Origin: an uncultured Clostridia bacterium
Lineage (GTDB): Bacteria; Bacillota; Clostridia; Peptostreptococcales; Anaerovoracaceae
Direction of reading: 5' to 3'
Assembly (NCBI GenBank): GCA_934277495.1
Contig: CAKQUI010000016.1
Span: 1 to 28,035 of the forward strand
DNA: 28,035 bases
Shown here: piece after piece, positions 22,575 through 28,035 of the stretch
Layout: the number at the start of each line of letters is the position of its first letter
Numbering within the stretch: position 1 is the stretch's first letter
Position numbers and translations under genes: made by a program
Notes under the pieces: generated by a model
What the model was told of the DNA's origin: nothing
Database searches by the model: none
Seen by the model: only the letters and a program-made list of their open reading frames with translations

Positions 22575-23153
22575 ATGCCTGCGAAAGCAAAAGTCACAAA
22601 AGAAATGATCGTCGATGCAGCCTTTGCAGTTGCCCGTGAGACAGGTGCGGGAAACATCAGCGCAAGGACAGTATCGGAAAGGTTGAATTGCTCTACACAG
22701 CCTGTCATGTATCATTTTGCAACGATCGAAGAATTGAAGCGGACGGTCTATGCGAAGGCAGACCGTTATCATTCGGAATATCTGATGGATATGAAAAAAC
22801 CGCCAAAGGGTGCTGCGCTCGGGATCGGGATGAATTATATCCGCTTTGCCATCGAAGAGCCGCATTTGTTCCGGTTCCTTTTTCAGTCGGATTTCTTCAG
22901 CGGAAGTACTTTGCCTGAACTGATAGATGCTGAAGAACTTACGCCTGTTCTTTCCGCTATGCAGGGAGCACTGGGGACCGATATGGAGCAGACCAAAAGG
23001 GTATTCCTGACTGTTTTCCTGTTTGCTCACGGGTATGCAAGTATCATCGCCAACAATTCGATGGAATACGACGAGGAGCTTATAAATTCCCAGCTGGAGC
23101 AGGCATACAGGGGAGCCGTACTGGCAGCTCAGGAGAAGAGGAACAACATATGA
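22575..23153 (+). CDS. TetR/AcrR-family repressor
   Basis: This 192-residue regulator has an N-terminal TetR HTH (about 8-54: VTKEMIVDAAFAVARETGAGNISARTVSERLNCSTQPVMYHFATIEELKR). A helical ligand/dimer domain follows, with a C-terminal region FLTVFLFAHGYASIIANNSMEY as seen in the WHG/TetR_C group. A GGAGGTG site precedes ATG at 22575. It heads a cluster: its last codons overlap the GNAT-YoaP gene by 4 nt (ATGA), so it is translationally coupled. A long palindrome on its own promoter points to autorepression. The inducer is unknown. Confidence 0.9.
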   Translation: MPAKAKVTKEMIVDAAFAVARETGAGNISARTVSERLNCSTQPVMYHFATIEELKRTVYAKADRYHSEYLMDMKKPPKGAALGIGMNYIRFAIEEPHLFRFLFQSDFFSGSTLPELIDAEELTPVLSAMQGALGTDMEQTKRVFLTVFLFAHGYASIIANNSMEYDEELINSQLEQAYRGAVLAAQEKRNNI

Positions 23154-23896
23154 ACTATATTCGGATCACAAAAGAAAATATTGATAAAGAGCACATCTGC
23201 TGTGGCATGTCCGGCAAACAGAGCGTTGCAAAAAAGGAATGGCTCAGGCAGCGTTTTGATGAGGGTCTTGTTTTCTACCGCAGCGAGGAGCGTGGCAAAT
23301 GTTTTATTGAATACATTCCGGCTGAAAACGCCTGGGTGCCTGTTGAGGCAGATGGTTATCTTTACATCAACTGCCTGTGGGTATCCGGCTCTATGAAAGG
23401 ACACGGATATTCTAATGATCTGCTTAATGAGTGTATCCGGGATGCCAGGGTACAGGGAAAGGTAGGTATTTGTATCCTGTGTGCTGAGGGACGGAAAAGG
23501 GAATTTCTCGCTGACCCGAAATTCCTTGCTTACAAGGGGTTCCGTGTGGCAGACATATCCGACTGCGGGATCAGTCTCATGTACTTTCCGATCGAACCGG
23601 CTGCACAGATGCCAAAGTTCCGGGAATGTGCAAAACATCCGGCGGCCACGGAACCCGGTTTTGTCCTTTATTATACCGATCAGTGCCCGTACACTTATTA
23701 CTGGGTACCAAGGGTGCAGGAGGCGGCGAAGAAACACGGGATTCCATTCAAGACCATCCACATCACCGACAGAGAATCTGCGCAGAACGTACCCGCACCG
23801 GTCACGACCTATGCTCTGTTCCGGGACGGTCAGTTTCTGACCCAGGGTATTCAGTCCGATAAAAAATTTCTGGCGCTGGCGGGAGTTCGGTACTGA
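23150..23896 (+). CDS. GNAT acetyltransferase with C-terminal YoaP-like domain
   Basis: This 248-residue two-part protein has an N-terminal half (1-~150) resembling a GNAT N-acetyltransferase: INCLWVSGSMKGHGYSNDLLNECIRDAR is the acetyl-CoA-binding turn (GxGxxN variant), and LADPKFLAYKGFRVAD is the usual fourth motif. The C-terminal part, from about LYYTDQCPYTYYWVPRVQEAAKKHGIPFKTIHI, is thioredoxin-like (YoaP type) with a single cysteine in QCPY. The acceptor molecule is unknown; this architecture is widespread in Bacillota. It overlaps tetR by 4 nt and is presumably de-repressed with it. The CPBP-like gene follows after 89 nt. Confidence 0.85.
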   Translation: MNYIRITKENIDKEHICCGMSGKQSVAKKEWLRQRFDEGLVFYRSEERGKCFIEYIPAENAWVPVEADGYLYINCLWVSGSMKGHGYSNDLLNECIRDARVQGKVGICILCAEGRKREFLADPKFLAYKGFRVADISDCGISLMYFPIEPAAQMPKFRECAKHPAATEPGFVLYYTDQCPYTYYWVPRVQEAAKKHGIPFKTIHITDRESAQNVPAPVTTYALFRDGQFLTQGIQSDKKFLALAGVRY

Positions 23897-23985
23897 GTCG
23901 CCGTGCTATGAAAAAAGGGCTGATCAGTCATAGGCATTTCTGAGGTATCAACGCCTGAAATATCAACAGTACGGGAGAACATTAA

Positions 23986-24321
23986 ATGAAAAAGCTATAT
24001 GAGAAAAACGAGCTGACTTTTGCGATCGTGTGGATCGTGATCTACAGCGTTCTGCAATCACTGGCCAATCCGCTGAACAAGGCGGCAGGGATCGAATACT
24101 CCGCAAGTGCTGTATTTTGCATCCTGCTGGTCACGATTTTTTATCGCAGCGGAAGTCTGATAACATGTATCATCGTCCATTCCGCCATCAACACACTCGG
24201 CACCTTTGCAGATGACACTGGTCTTACCCTGAAAATGCACCTGCTCCATATAGCAGTTATGATCGCAGTTACAGTTGCCTACACCCTGATTCTGACAAGG
24301 ACACTTCCGAAACAGCCCTGA
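23986..24321 (+). CDS. Internally shortened CPBP-type membrane protein, probable remnant
   Basis: This 111-residue membrane protein begins like small CPBP (CAAX-protease/bacteriocin-processing) proteins (MKKLYEKNELTFAIVWIVIYSVLQSLANPLNKAAGIEYSASAV). It then jumps to the C-terminal end of that family (FYRSGSLITCIIVHSAINTLGTFADD, the last conserved His/Asn motif, and the final helix). The central section with the catalytic EExxxR and first His motifs is absent; full-length relatives are roughly 220-280 residues. It is therefore probably an in-frame deletion product without protease activity. No strong ribosome site was seen (AGGAG absent; CGGGAG lies 13 nt upstream). Last gene of the TetR cluster. 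Confidence 0.65.
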   Translation: MKKLYEKNELTFAIVWIVIYSVLQSLANPLNKAAGIEYSASAVFCILLVTIFYRSGSLITCIIVHSAINTLGTFADDTGLTLKMHLLHIAVMIAVTVAYTLILTRTLPKQP

Positions 24322-24336
24322 ATGAGTTTGTTTTCA

Positions 24337-24386
24337 TTGAACGCTGGTATTTTCAGTGATAGAATATCTATAGGTGACCGATCGGT
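24337..24386 (+). promoter_or_regulatory. Promoter of the ClC gene with a palindrome at the start site
   Basis: TTGAAC (24337-24342), 17 nt, TAGAAT (24360-24365). The 10-bp palindrome ACCGATCGGT (24377-24386) lies just downstream of the predicted start and could be an operator. Confidence 0.7.
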
Positions 24387-24425
24387 AATCTAACAGAACA
24401 ATAAAAGACAGGCAAGGTATCGGCA

Positions 24426-25694
24426 ATGAACAAAACAGGTAAGATAATACTCATATCGCTGCTGTCGGCGGTCCTTGGGGGAGTCTCCGGGGCGGTGCTG
24501 TGGGCAGTGATGAAAATAATGGATCTTGGTATGGAGCTTTTCTGGACTGTGATCCCGGAGCGGACAGGTCTTGAACATTCCCTTGTATATATGCTGGCGG
24601 TGACGCTGACAGGGGGTCTCATCATAGGTCTGTGGCAGCGCAGGTACGGACTGCTGCCGGAAGAGATGCCGCAGGTAATGGCACGGGTGAAAAGTGAAGG
24701 AGGCTATCCTTACGACAGGCTCCATATACTGATAGTATCAGCTCTGCTGCCGCTGATATTCGGCGGCGTCATAGGTCCGGAGGCAGGGCTCACAGGTGTG
24801 ATAGCAGGTCTCTGCTGCTTTGTGGGAGACCGTCTGAAATACAAGGGCGACGAGCTGGCGGCACTGGCGCAGACTGGTATATGCGCTGCACTGGGCGTTA
24901 TATTCAACGCACCGCTGTTCGGGATAGTCAGGAACATGGATGAAGATGCAGAACTCAGCGGAAAGCACGGCAAAGGAAAAGAGCGTGCTCGTCTCGTCAG
25001 CAGACCTGTGCGGATATTCATATACTGCATGGGAGCTGCAGGAGGAATGCTGGACTTTCGTGGTCTGGGTGCGCTGACAGGAGGCGGAGCCATGGGACTG
25101 CCGAGATTTGGCGCAGAACATGATATCGGCCTGATACAGTGGGCGTGGATGCCTGCCATCATAGTATCAGCAGCTGCACTGGGGCTGTACCACCTGCTGG
25201 CGGGCAGGATCATGAAGACTATAGGAAAGAAACTCAGCGACCACAGAGTGATATCCTGCATGACCGCCGGAGTGTTCATCGCAGTGACAGGCTACTTCCT
25301 GCCTTTCACCATGTTCTCCGGAGAGCATCAGATGGGAGAACTCATGACAGACTGGCAGGACATGGCAGCCTCTGTGCTGATCCTGACTGCTCTTGCAAAG
25401 GTGTTCCTTGTGAATATGTGCGTGGAGCTCGGATGGCGGGGCGGCAGCATTTTCCCTGTGATCTTCACAGGCGTGTGCGCAGGATATGCGTTTGCAGCGC
25501 TGACAGGGATCGATCCCACATTCGCAGTGGCAGCCATGGCCGCCGGGATGTACGCATATATCGGCAGGAAAGCCGTGATGACAGTGGCGATACTGCTTCT
25601 CTGTTTCCCGGTGGTCTACATACTTCCGATAGCCGTATCGGCCCTGATCGCATCCCGCATACCGCTGCCCGGAGCATTGAAAGAGCAGGGCTGA
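24426..25694 (+). CDS. ClC-family chloride channel/antiporter
   Basis: This 422-residue membrane protein has the two-fold ClC layout, about 10-12 helices. Selectivity-filter motifs are visible: GGVIGPEAGLTG near residue 115 (the GxxxGPE form common in bacterial ClC proteins, carrying the gating glutamate), MFSGEHQM in the middle, and LGWRGGSIFPVIFTG (GxFxP-type) near 340. No cytoplasmic CBS domain follows. It starts at 24426 after AAGG about 9 nt upstream. It has its own promoter and a strong terminator (25763-25813). Likely roles are anion or fluoride-type export or acid resistance; the CLC-F signature was not recognised, so ordinary Cl-/H+ exchange is preferred. Confidence 0.87.
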   Translation: MNKTGKIILISLLSAVLGGVSGAVLWAVMKIMDLGMELFWTVIPERTGLEHSLVYMLAVTLTGGLIIGLWQRRYGLLPEEMPQVMARVKSEGGYPYDRLHILIVSALLPLIFGGVIGPEAGLTGVIAGLCCFVGDRLKYKGDELAALAQTGICAALGVIFNAPLFGIVRNMDEDAELSGKHGKGKERARLVSRPVRIFIYCMGAAGGMLDFRGLGALTGGGAMGLPRFGAEHDIGLIQWAWMPAIIVSAAALGLYHLLAGRIMKTIGKKLSDHRVISCMTAGVFIAVTGYFLPFTMFSGEHQMGELMTDWQDMAASVLILTALAKVFLVNMCVELGWRGGSIFPVIFTGVCAGYAFAALTGIDPTFAVAAMAAGMYAYIGRKAVMTVAILLLCFPVVYILPIAVSALIASRIPLPGALKEQG

Positions 25695-25762
25695 GCAGGA
25701 AACTTCCGTCGCCACAGGCACAGACAGATGTCCTTTCACGCAGAACCCATTGATACATACGC

Positions 25763-25813
25763 AAAAGCGGCATGACCGGATCAGTATAAAATCTGATGCG
25801 GTATGCCGCTTTT
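25763..25813 (+). terminator. Terminator of the ClC gene
   Basis: AAAAGCGGCAT (25763-25773) and ATGCCGCTTTT (25803-25813) form perfect arms, with an inner ATCAG/CTGAT stem. The G+C-balanced chromosome sequence gives way to A+T-rich sequence shortly after. Confidence 0.88.
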
Positions 25814-25960
25814 ATAGTGTGCAGTGTGCAGTCTGCCCGGTCACAGGAGGCTGATCGTATTATATATGATCCGGGGTCTGCTGATAGTTATTTCACTGTT
25901 ATTGTGATGTATTTGCTTATGCCGTTCAGAACTTGTACATCAAATAGAACAAATACTTAC

Positions 25961-26025
25961 AAAAATAACATACAGCACTGCTAAAAATAACATTTGTCTG
26001 GTTTTGTGTTTTTTGGAGATATAAT
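25961..26025 (+). promoter_or_regulatory. Paired direct repeats before a weak promoter, LytTR-type
   Basis: AAAAATAACAT occurs at 25961-25971 and 25983-25993, a period of exactly 22 bp (two helical turns). A perfect TATAAT (26020-26025) follows with no good -35 at 17 nt (TTGTCT is 20 nt away). Tandem ~21-22-bp repeats before a poor -35 are typical of bacteriocin promoters activated by LytTR response regulators. No such regulator is in the window. A 21-codon frame (26045-26110) downstream has no ribosome site and was not called. Confidence 0.55.
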
Positions 26026-26154
26026 GAAGCACGAGATAATATAGATGATAAGCTGTACAGTGCGTTTCATGACGGTTACAGATATTCTTCCGGATTGTCT
26101 CAGACGGTAATTGTTATCTCAACAGATGTAGGATATTTGGGTATATGTTAACTT

Positions 26155-27963
26155 ATGAAATATGCATTTATTAAACAACATGATATAACAGACTGTGCAG
26201 CAGCGTGTCTTGCAATGGTATGCCTTCATTATAAGAAGGAAACTAGTATAACTACTCTTAGAGACATTATGGGAACAGATATTAAAGGTACTAATCTTGT
26301 TGGGGTTTCGAAATGTGCAGAAAAATTGGGATTTGAAAGTCAGGCTGTAAGAGTAGACAGAGAAGGTTTCCTCAGTGACTACACACTTCCGTGTATTGCA
26401 AATGTAATTACGGAAAAAGGGGTAAGTCATTTTGTTGTTATATATAGAATCGGTAAAAAAAGACTAGTAGCAGGAGATCCGAGTAAAGAAGGGGTAACCA
26501 AAATAGAAATTGAGGAATTTTTTAAAACATTTACTGGGGTAATGTTAATATTAAGTCCTTCGAGTGAGTTTCAAACAGGAAAGAATTATGGAGATAAAAC
26601 ATATGCACGTTTCGTTGAATTGTTATATCCACAAAAGAAATTATTTATTCTTGCAATTTTAGCATCTGCGCTAATTACTGTATTTGGAATAGTATCGTCT
26701 TTGTTTAATAAAATTGTCATGGATGAAGTTATTCCTTTTGGGCTTGATAAATTATTGTTATCAAGTTTGATTATTTTTTCAATTGTTTCATTTACGCAGA
26801 TAGTAGTCGAATTTATAAGAGAATGGGTTATGTTATATTTGTCTCAAAAAATTGACATACCGCTAATGTTGGGATATTTTAAACATATTTATTCATTACC
26901 GATAAAATTTTTTGCAACGAGAAAAACAGGAGATATTATTACAAGATTTTCAGATGCATTTACTATAAAAGACATATTTACTAATATTGCACTAACATTG
27001 ATTATGGATGTTTCAATGGCGGTGATTACAGGCATAATTTTGTTTAAAATGAACAATCAATTATTTATGGGTATTTTAATACTTACGATTATGAGCGTTT
27101 TTTTGGTATTTGCATTCAAACAACCATATAAAAAGATCAATCATCAACAAATGCAACAGACTTCAATATTGAATTCTCAAATTATTGAAGGTCTTGAGGC
27201 ATCTGAAATGATAAAAGGATATGCATTAGAAAATAATGAACTGGACAATATCGAACGTGAGTATATCAAATCATTAAGAATTACATTTCGTGAGGGGTGG
27301 CTTTCAAATATACAGGGTGCTATATCAAATGTAATTATGACAATTGGAAATTTGTTTATAATGTACTTAGGAATATTGCAAGTGATTAAAGGAAATATAT
27401 CATTAGGATCGCTTATGGCATTTATGACATTATCAGGATATTTTATGGAACCTGTAGGAAATCTTGTAGATTTGCAATTAGATATACAAGAGGCACAGAT
27501 ATCAATGAAGAGAATTTCAGAAATTCTAGATTATGAAAAAGAGGAATTTGATGAAGAAAAGAAAGAAAAACATTGTAATATGAAAGGGGATATTGTTTTT
27601 GACAATGTAAATTTTCGGTATGGAAATAGAGACTTGGCATTGGAAAATGTGAATTTTACTATAGAGCATGGAAAAAAAACAGCAATTATAGGTGCAAGCG
27701 GAAGTGGGAAATCAACAATTGTAAAATTATTATTAAAATATTATGAGATAGAAAAAGGGAATATATTCATTGGAGGAGCAAATCTATCGGATATATCGTC
27801 AAATTATATAAGAAAGAATATATCTTTGGTTCCACAGAATATACATTTATTTTCTAAAAGTATTTATGAAAATGTGGCAATGGTAAAACCAGAAGCAACA
27901 GAATCAAATGTAGCGAGAGCTCTTGCGATGGCAGATGCACAAGAATTTATAAGAAATATATAA
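26155..27963 (+). CDS. Bacteriocin ABC exporter with C39 peptidase, truncated at its C-terminus
   Basis: Full-length members cleave double-glycine leaders from small peptides and export them. Here 602 residues are left of the usual ~700-730. The N-terminal C39 peptidase is intact: catalytic Cys in KQHDITDCAAACLAMV, His in GVSHFVVIY, Asp in GDPS. The six-helix ABC membrane domain spans about 160-440. The ATPase has Walker A (GASGSGKST) and a Q-loop (LVPQN) but ends at ADAQEFIRNI, before the LSGGQ signature, Walker B and H-loop, so it cannot hydrolyse ATP normally. The stop is made by a junction with foreign sequence at about 27961. Codons are much more A+T-rich than elsewhere here, suggesting transfer. 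The ribosome site is weak. Confidence 0.9.
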   Translation: MKYAFIKQHDITDCAAACLAMVCLHYKKETSITTLRDIMGTDIKGTNLVGVSKCAEKLGFESQAVRVDREGFLSDYTLPCIANVITEKGVSHFVVIYRIGKKRLVAGDPSKEGVTKIEIEEFFKTFTGVMLILSPSSEFQTGKNYGDKTYARFVELLYPQKKLFILAILASALITVFGIVSSLFNKIVMDEVIPFGLDKLLLSSLIIFSIVSFTQIVVEFIREWVMLYLSQKIDIPLMLGYFKHIYSLPIKFFATRKTGDIITRFSDAFTIKDIFTNIALTLIMDVSMAVITGIILFKMNNQLFMGILILTIMSVFLVFAFKQPYKKINHQQMQQTSILNSQIIEGLEASEMIKGYALENNELDNIEREYIKSLRITFREGWLSNIQGAISNVIMTIGNLFIMYLGILQVIKGNISLGSLMAFMTLSGYFMEPVGNLVDLQLDIQEAQISMKRISEILDYEKEEFDEEKKEKHCNMKGDIVFDNVNFRYGNRDLALENVNFTIEHGKKTAIIGASGSGKSTIVKLLLKYYEIEKGNIFIGGANLSDISSNYIRKNISLVPQNIHLFSKSIYENVAMVKPEATESNVARALAMADAQEFIRNI

Positions 27964-28035
27964 TGGTCCCATAAATTAAGACAGATTTTCACCTTGATTT
28001 TAATGAATCTGATATAATCTTAATAAGAAGAAAGA
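27961..28035 (+). mobile_element. Probable left end of an inserted element
   Basis: From about 27961 the sequence (TGGTCCCATAAATTAAGACA...) no longer continues the ABC exporter frame. It carries a promoter-like TATAAT near 28013-28018 and ends in AAGAAGAAAGA, like a ribosome site before a gene. This fits an insertion sequence whose transposase lies beyond the window. The family was not identified and the boundary is approximate. Confidence 0.45.

Noticed and set aside
26045..26110. 21-codon frame before the C39 exporter, considered as a bacteriocin precursor
   Set aside because: No double-glycine leader, no ribosome site and little similarity to precursor peptides.
1..28035. CRISPR arrays, tRNA or rRNA genes, and phage genes
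   Set aside because: No regular short repeats with spacers, no tRNA T-arm/CCA pattern and no capsid, terminase or integrase motifs were found by reading.

Overview
The window looks like the chromosome of an anaerobic, amino-acid-using member of the Bacillota, most likely class Clostridia. Signs are strong AAGGAGG-type ribosome sites, sigma-A promoters, a T-box leader, a yybP-ykoY manganese leader, rho-independent terminators after most units, the rplM-rpsI pair, and genes for amino-acid breakdown and transport. By eye the chromosome is about half G+C; the last 2.2 kb is clearly A+T-rich and looks acquired. No tRNA, rRNA, CRISPR or phage genes were seen.

Layout. 1-1205: 3' part of a group II intron with its reverse transcriptase/maturase. 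1206-1960: gene-free, with a candidate structured RNA or repeat and a 52-nt direct repeat. 1961-4910 (minus): an acyl-CoA ligase-type enzyme behind a complete T-box leader that I read as tyrosine-specific, then a LuxR regulator. 5208-8205 (plus): an amidohydrolase and an MFS transporter. 8460-9535: a MerR regulator with a typical MerR promoter, then a second copy of the candidate RNA. 9536-14487 (minus): an APC amino-acid/polyamine permease, a saccharopine dehydrogenase-family enzyme and a membrane-bound LuxR regulator. A 15-bp motif is shared by the start regions of the last two.

14793-16109: an unusual fusion of a YczE-type membrane domain with a cytidylate-kinase-like domain. 16293-17912 (minus): ridA-ilvA, a threonine deaminase with the enzyme that clears its reactive product. 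18176-20251 (plus): manganese riboswitch, mntP and a CaCA cation antiporter. 20520-20870: a small Spx/ArsC-like protein. 21095-22468: the rplM-rpsI ribosomal operon with a long leader and an unusual 3' region. 22505-24321: a TetR-controlled cluster (TetR, GNAT-YoaP protein, internally shortened CPBP protein). 24337-25694: a ClC chloride channel/antiporter. 25961-28035: an A+T-rich C39-peptidase bacteriocin ABC exporter behind paired direct repeats, cut off before its signature motif by what looks like an inserted element running off the window.

The most rewarding points are the Tyr T-box in front of an acyl-CoA ligase gene, the repeated intergenic element with a closing helix (1271-1500, 9210-9370, perhaps 22173-22405), the motif shared by the saccharopine-dehydrogenase and membrane-LuxR promoters, and the membrane-cytidylate-kinase fusion. 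No complete new defence or mobile system could be shown.
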